Shown one piece after another: positions 8,615 through 16,066 of a DNA stretch of 45,536 nt (its first letter is position 1; each line of letters starts with the position of its first letter). The stretch is from an uncultured Pelagibacteraceae bacterium (GTDB lineage Bacteria > Pseudomonadota > Alphaproteobacteria > Pelagibacterales > Pelagibacteraceae). The translations under genes were made by a program, and so were the position numbers. A model generated the notes under the pieces. It was not told where the DNA came from, did no database searches, and saw only the letters and a program-made list of their open reading frames with translations. The DNA is taken from the NCBI GenBank assembly GCA_902546375.1, contig CACCJO010000006.1, positions 1 to 45,536 of the forward strand, given 5' to 3'.

Positions 8615-10105
8615 ATGAAGTTATTTTTTATACTGGGTAATCAATTATTTCCATCAAAATACTTGGATCGCTTCAAAAAAGACCACCTAATTTTTATGGC
8701 AGAGGATTATCAATTATGTACTTATGAAAAACATCATAAAAATAAGATACTTCTCTTTTTGTCATCGATGCGTTCACATGCGGAAAACCTCAGAAAAGAT
8801 AAGTTTAAATTAGAATATTTTAAAATTGAGGATAAAGAATTTAAAGAAGACTATTTAAAAAAATTAAAAAGAATAATTAATTCAAAAAAAATAAAAGAGA
8901 TTTCAAGTTTTGAAGTTGAGGATAAATTTTTTGAGAAAAAAATAAATCAATTCGTAAAAAAAGAAAAGATCAAATGGAATATTATTCAAACTCCAATGTT
9001 TTTGAATTCAAGAGATGAATTTAAACAATACCTATCTAAATCAAAAAAACCTTTCATGGCAACTTTTTATAAGGAAGTGAGAAAGAAATCTGGAATATTA
9101 ATGGGTTCTGATGGAAATCCTATTGGAGGCAAATGGAGTTTTGACGAAGATAACAGAAATAAGTTACCAAAAAATATTTCTATTCCAAAGTTTCCTAAAA
9201 TTAATGAAACAAATCATACAAAAAAATTAAAACCTATTATTGAAAAACTATTTAAAGATCATCCAGGAACAACCAAAAATTTTTGGTTTGCTACAGAGTA
9301 TAATGATGTAGTCAAATTATTGAATTTTTTCATTAAAGAAAAATCTAATTTATTTGGTGATTATGAGGACGCAGTGGATCAAAAAGATAATATCTTATTT
9401 CACAGCGCTTTAAGTCCTTATATCAACCTTGGTTTAATCACACCTGAATTTATTATCAAAAAAGTTTTAGATTTCCATAAAAGTAAAAAAATCAGATTAA
9501 ATTCTTTAGAAGGTTATGTTCGTCAGGTTATAGGATGGAGAGAATTTATGAGAGGAATTTATCAAAGTTACTCAAACGAAATGGAAACTGGAAATTTTTT
9601 CAAACAAAATCGTAAAATGAAAAAATCATGGTATGACGGAACGACTGGTTTACCTCCACTAGATTACGCAATTAAAAATGCTTTAAATTATGGATGGTCT
9701 CATCATATTGAAAGATTAATGATTTTATCAAACATCATGAATCTTTGTGAGATCAAACCACTGTTTGTTTATAAATGGTTTATGGAGATGTTTGTCGACT
9801 CCTCTGATTGGGTTATGGTTCCGAACGTGTATGGTATGGGATTATTTAGTGATGGGGGAATTTTCGCAACTAAACCTTATATTTGTGGATCAAGTTATTT
9901 TATGAAAATGATGGATTTTAAAAAAGGAGAATGGTGTAACACGATGGACGGACTTTACTGGAGATTTATAGATCGTAATAGAAAATTTTTTTTAAAAAAT
10001 CCAAGACTTTCAATGATGGTTAGAATTTTTGATAAAATGAAAGTAGATAGAAAAAAAATGATTTTATCTGCAGCCGATAAATTTATTAAACAAAATACAA
10101 TTTAG
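8615..10105 (+). CDS. Photolyase-related protein of the PhrB / prokaryotic (6-4) photolyase family
   Basis: A 496-residue flavoprotein of the 'deoxyribodipyrimidine photolyase-related' (FeS-BCP, PhrB/CryB) family, expected to use blue light and FAD to repair (6-4) photoproducts. The N-terminal alpha/beta domain starts [12 protein letters not shown]; the FAD domain includes [25 protein letters not shown] (H363/H364, the conserved His pair), [14 protein letters not shown] and [10 protein letters not shown]. Compared with the remembered PhrB ligands (C350, C438, C441, C454), the equivalents appear to be Pro348, Lys436, Glu439 and perhaps Cys441 after a deletion of about 11 residues, so no Fe-S cluster is expected. 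A DUF2256 gene overlaps its stop. Confidence 0.9.
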   Translation: MKLFFILGNQLFPSKYLDRFKKDHLIFMAEDYQLCTYEKHHKNKILLFLSSMRSHAENLRKDKFKLEYFKIEDKEFKEDYLKKLKRIINSKKIKEISSFEVEDKFFEKKINQFVKKEKIKWNIIQTPMFLNSRDEFKQYLSKSKKPFMATFYKEVRKKSGILMGSDGNPIGGKWSFDEDNRNKLPKNISIPKFPKINETNHTKKLKPIIEKLFKDHPGTTKNFWFATEYNDVVKLLNFFIKEKSNLFGDYEDAVDQKDNILFHSALSPYINLGLITPEFIIKKVLDFHKSKKIRLNSLEGYVRQVIGWREFMRGIYQSYSNEMETGNFFKQNRKMKKSWYDGTTGLPPLDYAIKNALNYGWSHHIERLMILSNIMNLCEIKPLFVYKWFMEMFVDSSDWVMVPNVYGMGLFSDGGIFATKPYICGSSYFMKMMDFKKGEWCNTMDGLYWRFIDRNRKFFLKNPRLSMMVRIFDKMKVDRKKMILSAADKFIKQNTI

Positions 10106-10236
10106 TGAAAAAAGAAAATCTTCCCTCTAAAATCTGTATTGTTTGTAAAAGACCTTTTATTTGGCGTAAGAAATGGAAATTGAATTGGGAAAAAGTTAAA
10201 TATTGCTCAAAAAGATGTTCTAGTAAAAAAGTATGA
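10105..10236 (+). CDS. DUF2256 zinc-ribbon microprotein
   Basis: A 43-residue gene starting at GTG, whose G is the last base of the photolyase TAG. The product carries [18 protein letters not shown] and then [10 protein letters not shown], giving a CxxC...CxxxC zinc-ribbon-like pattern and a Trp/Lys-rich centre. This is the pattern of DUF2256, a tiny protein commonly encoded next to photolyase/cryptochrome genes. Its ATGA junction with the next gene gives a four-base overlap. It probably binds zinc; its partner and role are unknown. Confidence 0.85.
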   Translation: MKKENLPSKICIVCKRPFIWRKKWKLNWEKVKYCSKRCSSKKV

Positions 10237-10766
10237 AGCTAGGAAAGTACAAATGGAAAAGTAGAATTTTACTTGTTTCTACAACGAGCTATAACGATAG
10301 AATTTATCTAGAAGCCAAAAAAATATATCAAGATAAAATAAAAGATTTTCATAAAAGATTTGTAAAATTAATTTGTAAAATTAATAAGCAGGAAAAATCA
10401 TCAATTGATTTAATTGGTTTTGACGGCAAATCTAAAAAGAAGATGAATAAACTTAATTATAAGTCAATTTTTAAAATTATAGATAAAATGCCATTAAGTA
10501 AAAAAACTAAACCTATAAATTTATCGCTTTATTCAGATTACAATCCTAAAACCACTACTCAAGGTTTGGGGTTTAAAAATAGGGAAAAAGCTCTTTACAC
10601 AATTAAAACTATTAAAAATCGTCCAATTAAGTATCAGGTGAATGTAATCGCAACAATGCTAGGTAGAGCAAAGAACCATCCTAATAAAACTGTGGATATG
10701 GAGGATGCTATAAAAATTTTTAGTAGTTGGATGAAAAAATATAAAAGTAAAAAAAATGAAAATTAA
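10233..10766 (+). CDS. DUF4174-like domain fused to a conserved helical domain
   Basis: A 177-residue basic protein with two parts. Residues 1-90 resemble DUF4174 ([12 protein letters not shown] near the start, [11 protein letters not shown] in the middle, [13 protein letters not shown] at the end). Residues 100-172 form a second unit with [32 protein letters not shown] and [15 protein letters not shown], a pattern I associate with short standalone uncharacterised proteins. No signal peptide or catalytic motif is evident. It overlaps the genes on both sides (ATGA upstream, 11 bases downstream), so it is tightly tied to the photolyase transcript. Function unknown. Confidence 0.75.
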   Translation: MKLGKYKWKSRILLVSTTSYNDRIYLEAKKIYQDKIKDFHKRFVKLICKINKQEKSSIDLIGFDGKSKKKMNKLNYKSIFKIIDKMPLSKKTKPINLSLYSDYNPKTTTQGLGFKNREKALYTIKTIKNRPIKYQVNVIATMLGRAKNHPNKTVDMEDAIKIFSSWMKKYKSKKNEN

Positions 10767-12201
10767 AATAAATAAATATTTAAAAAAAATAGTAGTTTTA
10801 TTTTTACTACTTACCCCAAACGGTCTATACGCTGATTTCTTTGAGGATATTACAAACCAAATTGTTGATAATCCCAAAAGACTTAGTTATGGAGTTTCTG
10901 TAACAGACGTAAATCAAGATGGAAATTTTGATTTTGTAGTCACAGGTTTTGGTTATCTTAATTTAGCTTTATCCTACGAAGACGGAAAATTAATTAATAT
11001 TGTAAAACAAAAAAAATTTACAGATGAGTTTAGAAGAACAATTGGTGTAGCTGCATGCGATATAGATAAAGATGGATACGAAGAAATATATTTTCTTAAC
11101 ACTGATACTTACAGTGGTACAAAAAAATATTCAGATAGACTTATAGATTTAGAAAAAAATAATAATTATATAGATTTATTTGAAATCGAAAAAAACCAGA
11201 GAGACCTTAATTTAACAGCAGGCAGATCAGTTGTTTGTGTCGACAGAAAGGGTGATGGAAATTATGGGGTTTATGTAGCAAATTACGGAGGCCCGACCAG
11301 ATTTTATGAGATTGAAGATGAATTGATTAAAGATAAGGCTCAGAGTTTAAATCTTGATAATATCACTGGTGGTCGAGCAGTCGTAGCTGGACATATTATT
11401 TCTGATAAGATTGATGTGTTTGCTGCTAATGAGAGAGGAGCAAATTTTCTTTATGAGAATAATAATGGAATTTTTCAAGATGTAGCATTTGACTACAGAG
11501 TAGATGATGAAATCCAAAATGGGAGAGGTACAGCTCTATCAGACATATATTATCGAGGTAGATTAGATATTTTGAGTGGTAATTGGCTTGGGTATCATAG
11601 AGCTTGGGTTTTAGAAAATAATGAATTTAAGGACATAGGAAATAAAGATTTTGATAAACCTTCCAGAATAAGAACAATTATTTCTGCAGATTTTGATAAC
11701 GATGGTTTTGATGAAGTTTTTATGAACAATATAGCAGAACCAAATAAATTATTTCGTATCAAAGATGATGGAAAATTTGAACAGATAAATTTTGAAGTTG
11801 GTCTCGAAGCTAATGGGTATGGAACTGGGGCAGCAGTCGCAGATATTGATAATGACGGAGTTTTAGAATTGTTAGTTGCTCGTGGTGAAAGTAAAGAGCA
11901 ACCATTAACTTTGTATAAAGCCAAAGTTAACAAAGAAAATAAATACCTAAGAATTAAACCGTTAAATAAACATGGTGCCCCAGCGAGAGGAGCTACGGTA
12001 ACATTAATAACTAATAAAAGAAAGCATTCCAAAACTATTGATGCAGGATCTGGTTACTTATGTCAAATGGAGCCTGTGGCACATTATGGAATTAGAAAAA
12101 ATGAAAAAAATTTTAAAGTAGAAATTAAATGGACCAATGGAACAAAAAAATTATTCAATGTAAGTGAGTTAAATCAAACAATTACTATAAAGCAAAAATG
12201 A
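10756..12201 (+). CDS. Secreted FG-GAP/VCBS-repeat protein with ASPIC/UnbV domain
   Basis: A 481-residue exported protein. The signal peptide spans about residues 1-26 (KKIVVLFLLLTPNGLYA) and is followed by beta-propeller repeats, each marked by a calcium-binding DxDxDG loop: DVNQDGNFDF, DIDKDGYEEI, DFDNDGFDEV and DIDNDGVLEL. The C-terminus matches the ASPIC/UnbV domain: RGATVTLI, IDAGSGYLCQMEP, HYGI and VEIKWTNGTKK. Such proteins are extracellular or periplasmic and are thought to bind ligands or partners; no enzymatic activity is known for this architecture. It overlaps the next secreted protein by four bases (ATGA), suggesting the two act together. Confidence 0.87.
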   Translation: MKIKINKYLKKIVVLFLLLTPNGLYADFFEDITNQIVDNPKRLSYGVSVTDVNQDGNFDFVVTGFGYLNLALSYEDGKLINIVKQKKFTDEFRRTIGVAACDIDKDGYEEIYFLNTDTYSGTKKYSDRLIDLEKNNNYIDLFEIEKNQRDLNLTAGRSVVCVDRKGDGNYGVYVANYGGPTRFYEIEDELIKDKAQSLNLDNITGGRAVVAGHIISDKIDVFAANERGANFLYENNNGIFQDVAFDYRVDDEIQNGRGTALSDIYYRGRLDILSGNWLGYHRAWVLENNEFKDIGNKDFDKPSRIRTIISADFDNDGFDEVFMNNIAEPNKLFRIKDDGKFEQINFEVGLEANGYGTGAAVADIDNDGVLELLVARGESKEQPLTLYKAKVNKENKYLRIKPLNKHGAPARGATVTLITNKRKHSKTIDAGSGYLCQMEPVAHYGIRKNEKNFKVEIKWTNGTKKLFNVSELNQTITIKQK

Positions 12202-12887
12202 AAAAATTTTTAAATCTTTCTTTGATTATATTTCTAATATTATTTCAGCTTAAATCGTTTGCTGAAGAAAAAAACTATCACAAGGAGCTTATTACTGATT
12301 GGTCAAGAATATTTCCTGATAAAAATAGAAATGCGGCAGGACCTAAGTTTTTTAAATATATTATAGATAAAAAAATTACTTATAAGGATTTTATCGAATT
12401 TAATAAATTATACTGTGCAGTTTCTGGATCTTTGATTGATCCAAATAGCGACTCAGAATTTTTATTTGTTGAAGAAACTAAAACCAAAAAAAAAATTTGT
12501 GGAAATTATTATAGATGTTGTGTTCCATGTTCATGTGATCTTATGAAGTACTCTGAAACTCAAAAAATGAAATATGAATTTAAAGATGGCTTGAAGGAAT
12601 TTTATGTTTTAACAATCAAAAATCCTTGCGATAAACAAGATTTTCCAAACAGAGTAAATAAAGATTATTTTTGTGATGGTAAAAAAATTAATAAATCAGA
12701 GGTGTATAGTCTTGACGATCGAATAGTTATAGGTTTGCTACATAATGGAAAAAGTTGCGAAAAAGATGATATAGATTTTGTTAAAAGCCATCAAGTTACT
12801 GGTAGGTATTGTGAGTTAAGAAACAATACACCTTTAGAGAATTTAGATGCTGGTATGGGAGATATATTCATTAAACTGGCGAGATAA
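12198..12887 (+). CDS. Cys-rich secreted protein, unknown function
   Basis: A 229-residue protein with a signal peptide (KKFLNLSLIIFLILFQLKSFA, cleaved about residue 22) and no recognised domain. The mature part has ten cysteines, including the dense block KKICGNYYRCCVPCSCDLMK, plus singletons in LYCAVSG, KNPCDKQ, YFCDGK, SCEKDD and GRYCEL. This suggests disulfide bonding or metal binding in the periplasm. It ends with an NLDAGMGDIFIKLAR tail. Translationally coupled to the FG-GAP protein upstream, it is a candidate partner. I do not recognise the family. Confidence 0.72.
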   Translation: MKKFLNLSLIIFLILFQLKSFAEEKNYHKELITDWSRIFPDKNRNAAGPKFFKYIIDKKITYKDFIEFNKLYCAVSGSLIDPNSDSEFLFVEETKTKKKICGNYYRCCVPCSCDLMKYSETQKMKYEFKDGLKEFYVLTIKNPCDKQDFPNRVNKDYFCDGKKINKSEVYSLDDRIVIGLLHNGKSCEKDDIDFVKSHQVTGRYCELRNNTPLENLDAGMGDIFIKLAR

Positions 12888-12906
12888 TTTAAAAAAAATT
12901 TTATTT

Positions 12907-12951
12907 TTTTTAACCAGTAAATTATTGTTAATAAATTTAACTCGGTTAAAA
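12907..12951 (+). other. Inverted repeat just upstream of the amidotransferase start
   Basis: TTTTAACC at 12908-12915 can pair with GGTTAAAA at 12944-12951 around a 28-base AT-rich loop. It ends nine bases before the TTG start of the next gene and follows a T-run. It could terminate the upstream operon poorly or restrict initiation, but AT-rich DNA gives such pairs by chance. Confidence 0.25.
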
Positions 12952-12960
12952 TATTAAGTA

Positions 12961-13680
12961 TTGAACATACTTATTTTACAACATATTAAAATTGAAGATC
13001 CAGGTTACATAAAGGATCTAATGTTGGCTGATGGTTTAAATCTTACAACAATCGAACTTGATGAAGGTGAGAAAATCCCAAATGACCTAACAAAATATGA
13101 TGGAATGTTATGTATGGGTGGACCGATGGATACCTATATGGAAAAAGAGTATCCCTGGTTAGTTGAAGAAAAAAAAAGAATAAAAGAATTTGTAGTAAAT
13201 CTTAAAAAACCTTATTTAGGTTTCTGTTTAGGCTGTCAGTTATTAGGTGAAGTAGTTGGTGGTAAAGTCGTAAAATCAAATCCAGCAGAGATTGGCATGA
13301 TGGATATAAATTTTACTGACAATAAAAAAAAAGACATTTTGTTCTCAAAATTTCCAGATAATATTAAAAGTTTACAGTGGCATTCTTATGAGGTTCAGGG
13401 GGTTGATAAAAATCCCGATATTACTTTAATAGCATCATCGCCAATAACTAAGTATCAGATTTTTAAATATCAAGATCATGCATATGGCATCCAATTCCAT
13501 ATAGAGATTAAAAATACAACAGTTAATGAGTGGGGTTGTGTACCAGAATATAAAAAGGCACTTGAGGATCAACTTGGTGATGGCGCATTAGAAAAATTTG
13601 ATCAATCTGCAAAAAAAAATATGAAAGATATGAATAATTATTCAAAAATTTTATATAATAATTTTAAGAGTCTCTTATGA
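12961..13680 (+). CDS. Class I glutamine amidotransferase-like protein (GMP synthase glutaminase-domain family)
   Basis: A 239-residue protein starting at TTG (NILILQHIKIEDPGYIKDLM). The first true ATG would remove the first beta strand, so TTG is preferred. The class I GATase triad is visible: nucleophile Cys89 in LGFCLGCQLLG, and His180/Glu182 in IQFHIEI. MCMGGPMDTYME supplies the oxyanion-loop region. Standalone members of this family hydrolyse glutamine or act as gamma-glutamyl hydrolases on polyamine or other conjugates; the substrate here is unknown. A tiny basic protein overlaps its stop codon by four bases. Confidence 0.88.
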   Translation: MNILILQHIKIEDPGYIKDLMLADGLNLTTIELDEGEKIPNDLTKYDGMLCMGGPMDTYMEKEYPWLVEEKKRIKEFVVNLKKPYLGFCLGCQLLGEVVGGKVVKSNPAEIGMMDINFTDNKKKDILFSKFPDNIKSLQWHSYEVQGVDKNPDITLIASSPITKYQIFKYQDHAYGIQFHIEIKNTTVNEWGCVPEYKKALEDQLGDGALEKFDQSAKKNMKDMNNYSKILYNNFKSLL

Positions 13681-13814
13681 GTAAAAAAAGAAAAAAATTA
13701 AAAAAGAAAAATCCAATGGCCAAATTATTGAGCTCACCAATGCTCAGAAATAAAATAGTAAAAAATAAAAAAAAAATTTATAATAGAAAAAAATTCAAAT
13801 TAGAAAATGAATAA
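13677..13814 (+). CDS. Tiny highly basic protein (45 aa)
   Basis: A 45-residue ORF starting with an ATGA overlap at the stop of the amidotransferase and overlapping the next start by eight bases. The product begins MSKKRKKLKKKNPMAKLLSS and continues PMLRNKIVKNKKKIYNRKKF. Nearly half its residues are Lys or Arg, as in nucleic-acid or ribosome-associated microproteins. The 'KKNPMAKxLxSPxxRxKxVxNKKxxYNRKK' pattern resembles a short basic protein family seen in other Proteobacteria (possibly DUF7230; from memory). The coupled starts argue it is real. Confidence 0.65.
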   Translation: MSKKRKKLKKKNPMAKLLSSPMLRNKIVKNKKKIYNRKKFKLENE

Positions 13815-14028
13815 TAAAATTTTTGAATGGGCAGGAGTTATAACTGCTATATTATATTCATTATTTGTAGCTATGAATATTGGCATAGAGTTTTTTGGTT
13901 TTTGTTTATTACTTATATCTGCAATCCTAATTGGAATTTGGGCTTATAGGGGCGGTCACAGAGGAATATTATTTTTACAATTCTTTTATGCTACTGCAGC
14001 AATTATCGGGATGTTCAGGTGGTTTTAA
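13807..14028 (+). CDS. Small three-helix membrane protein, unknown function
   Basis: A 73-residue hydrophobic protein with three predicted helices (about 7-25, 28-47, 53-71) and a short basic loop AYRGGHRGI. The ending IIGMFRWF recalls small PnuC-like or YgjV-like membrane proteins that end 'NxxGxYRWF', but the similarity is too short to assign a function. Its start lies inside the preceding tiny basic gene, and its stop overlaps the convergent photolyase-like gene by four bases. Confidence 0.7.
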   Translation: MNNKIFEWAGVITAILYSLFVAMNIGIEFFGFCLLLISAILIGIWAYRGGHRGILFLQFFYATAAIIGMFRWF

Positions 14029-15164
14029 TTTAAAGATGATATTATTTTAGGAATATAATTTTTAAAATTAAAAAAACCTTTATTACAATATTGCCACGAA
14101 TATTGATCGAGTTTTCTATATAAAAAATCTATTTTTAAATTATTTGAATTTAAATAATCCAGGTTTTCACCAACTGTTGGATATAACGCAATAACTTTTT
14201 CGTTTATATTTTTAACCTCACTTATATCTACCACTTCACAATTGATAGAATTATTTTCTAATCTTTGTTTTTGATCACTAATTAAAAGAGATTTAAATTT
14301 AATAACTTTTTCACTCAGCTTTATGGATCTATTTTCATTTTTATTTGAAATTATATAAATTTTTTTAAATTTATGATTTTGAAAATCTGTAGTTTCAAAT
14401 GATAAACTATTTTCAAAAATAAAAAGATTTTCATCATCTGTATTTTTATTGCTAAAATCTTGTTTAACTATTGAGTAAGTTTTTTCAGAAACTTTTGGAG
14501 GAGCATTTTCATTTAATTTAATGTTATTAAATCTATTATTAGTGAATTTTTTGATATTCCACTCACTTGCTAAATAGTGTTTTCCCTGTGTTTGAATTCC
14601 TGCTACCCATCTCCAACCAAGAGTATTAGATGCAGAGTCGCCATCATAAAGATGTTGCATAAAAAATTCTGCTCCTAATTGCCAGGGTAATTCTAATGTA
14701 AAAATCCAAATACTAGCAAACCACATTCTAGTATGATTATGTAAATAATTATTTTCTTTAAGTTCTTTTACCCAGTAATTAAAACATTCAATATTGGTTT
14801 TTCCATCTATTGCATTTTTGTAATTTTGGTTATCTTTATATTCTTCTCGAATTTTATTTAACTCTGCTACGTAATCTGTCCAAACGTTTGGTCGTAATTC
14901 TAACCAGCCCTTCCAATACGTTCGCCATAAAACTTCTTGAATAAATTTTTCATTTTTTGAAAAAGAAAACTTGCTAAGTGATTTTTCAATAACCTCTTTC
15001 TCGTTGATAACTCCATGAGTAATATATGGAGATAAGCCAGATATATTTGTTCTGTTTTCTGGACCAAAGTCAAAATTTCTTAGTTTGGAATATTCGGAAA
15101 GATTTTGTTCTACAAAATTATTTAATCTATTTAAGGCCGCAGCCTTTGAGGCTTCAAATTTCAT
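14025..15164 (-). CDS. Photolyase-like FAD-binding protein with FAD domain first and alpha/beta domain last
   Basis: A 379-residue protein. Residues 1-212 are a photolyase/cryptochrome-type FAD domain: LSPYITHGVI (44-53), FIQEVLWRTYWKGWL, then LHNHTRMWFASIWIF (141-155), LPWQLGAEFF, DGDSASNTLGWRWVAG (174-189) and GKHYLA. The N-terminal antenna domain of ordinary photolyases is absent. Residues 245-379 instead form an alternating strand/helix region (ENLFIFE, KKIYIIS, VIALYPTVGENLDYLN) ending WQYCNKGFFNFKNYIPKI. This could be the alpha/beta domain in swapped order. FAD binding is likely; DNA repair activity is unproven. It is the last gene of a minus-strand run behind a PsiE-like gene. Confidence 0.87.
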   Translation of the reverse strand: MKFEASKAAALNRLNNFVEQNLSEYSKLRNFDFGPENRTNISGLSPYITHGVINEKEVIEKSLSKFSFSKNEKFIQEVLWRTYWKGWLELRPNVWTDYVAELNKIREEYKDNQNYKNAIDGKTNIECFNYWVKELKENNYLHNHTRMWFASIWIFTLELPWQLGAEFFMQHLYDGDSASNTLGWRWVAGIQTQGKHYLASEWNIKKFTNNRFNNIKLNENAPPKVSEKTYSIVKQDFSNKNTDDENLFIFENSLSFETTDFQNHKFKKIYIISNKNENRSIKLSEKVIKFKSLLISDQKQRLENNSINCEVVDISEVKNINEKVIALYPTVGENLDYLNSNNLKIDFLYRKLDQYSWQYCNKGFFNFKNYIPKIISSLN

Positions 15165-15170
15165 TTTGAT

Positions 15171-15551
15171 TTATTTTGATTTTTTTTTCTTTAAACCAAG
15201 CTTGTCGCTATGTCTTAATCTTAAAATAACAATTGCACCAGCAATTAGAACAATGGCAATAGCTTCATAAACTAATGCTGTTGGATCCATTTCCTTACCT
15301 TGAAGAATAATAAATCGTGCTAAAGCAGTAATTGCAATTAACAATGGAAGGGTAATACTAATTGATTGTTGGTTCCAAAAAACTCTTACCATTGCTAGAA
15401 CTTCTAGGTAAAGAAACATTAATAATAAATCAGCTAAAGTTACCGATCTATTCTCAAACATTTTGTACATCTCTATACCGACTGCAATAACTGTGCTTAT
15501 TAAAATGATAACCATTAAAATAAGCTGTAAATTTTTTGCTATTTTTTCCAT
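15171..15551 (-). CDS. PsiE-like membrane protein
   Basis: A 126-residue membrane protein with four hydrophobic helices, matching the phosphate-starvation-inducible PsiE family: the helix ending GIEMYKMF, the TLADLLLMFLYLEVLAMVRV block, and the ITALARFIIL region. The C-terminus is a lysine-rich cytoplasmic tail (KLGLKKKKSK). PsiE's biochemical role is unknown; induction by phosphate limitation is known in E. coli, but no Pho box could be recognised here. It shares one base with the upstream membrane-protein gene and lies six bases before the photolyase-like gene. Confidence 0.82.
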   Translation of the reverse strand: MEKIAKNLQLILMVIILISTVIAVGIEMYKMFENRSVTLADLLLMFLYLEVLAMVRVFWNQQSISITLPLLIAITALARFIILQGKEMDPTALVYEAIAIVLIAGAIVILRLRHSDKLGLKKKKSK

Positions 15552-16009
15552 TATTTATCTTTACTAAAAGGCAACCATTTTTCAAACACTGATTTTGAAG
15601 AACCTTCATATGGAATTGAATAAGAATATGGATTCGGACTTGTTAATACTTCAATACCTTTTGAAAAAACAAATATAAACACAATCACAAAAACAAGAAC
15701 CATTATTTTAAAAGGGTCAAAATTTTTTGTTTTAAAAACACTAGCTGAATTTTCTTCTGCTCTATGAAAATGTTTAAAGGTCATATACACGGCAAAGATT
15801 AAACCAATGTGAGCTAAAAAAAGACCAGTCCAACCAAAAACAAAAGTTGTGTATGAAAAAACATATAAACTAAAAACTGTGGTCCATATAAAGCTTAAAA
15901 CTAATAAAATTTGCAACCTAACAGTTTTAGGAAGAGAACGGAGATCATTTTTACTATCATCAAACAAAATGTTTGCTGTATCTCTCATCCAATTTTTAAG
16001 TGATTCCAT
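15551..16009 (-). CDS. Membrane protein with three helices, unknown function
   Basis: A 152-residue protein with a polar N-terminus (MESLKNWMRDTANILFDD), three predicted membrane helices (about 32-52, 57-78, 100-120) and a C-terminal non-cytoplasmic segment containing NPYSYSIPYEGSSKS. No known domain is recognised. Its stop codon shares a base with the PsiE-like start, so the two are probably cotranslated. Confidence 0.7.
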   Translation of the reverse strand: MESLKNWMRDTANILFDDSKNDLRSLPKTVRLQILLVLSFIWTTVFSLYVFSYTTFVFGWTGLFLAHIGLIFAVYMTFKHFHRAEENSASVFKTKNFDPFKIMVLVFVIVFIFVFSKGIEVLTSPNPYSYSIPYEGSSKSVFEKWLPFSKDK

Positions 16010-16066
16010 AATTCTAAGATATAGCTAAAAAAAAATTTAACAAACTATAAATTGTCCTAAAACTAA

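Noticed and set aside
12888-12960. Poly-A/poly-T intrinsic terminator after the Cys-rich gene
   Set aside because: The stem would consist only of A-T pairs within homopolymer runs; such runs are common throughout this AT-rich sequence.
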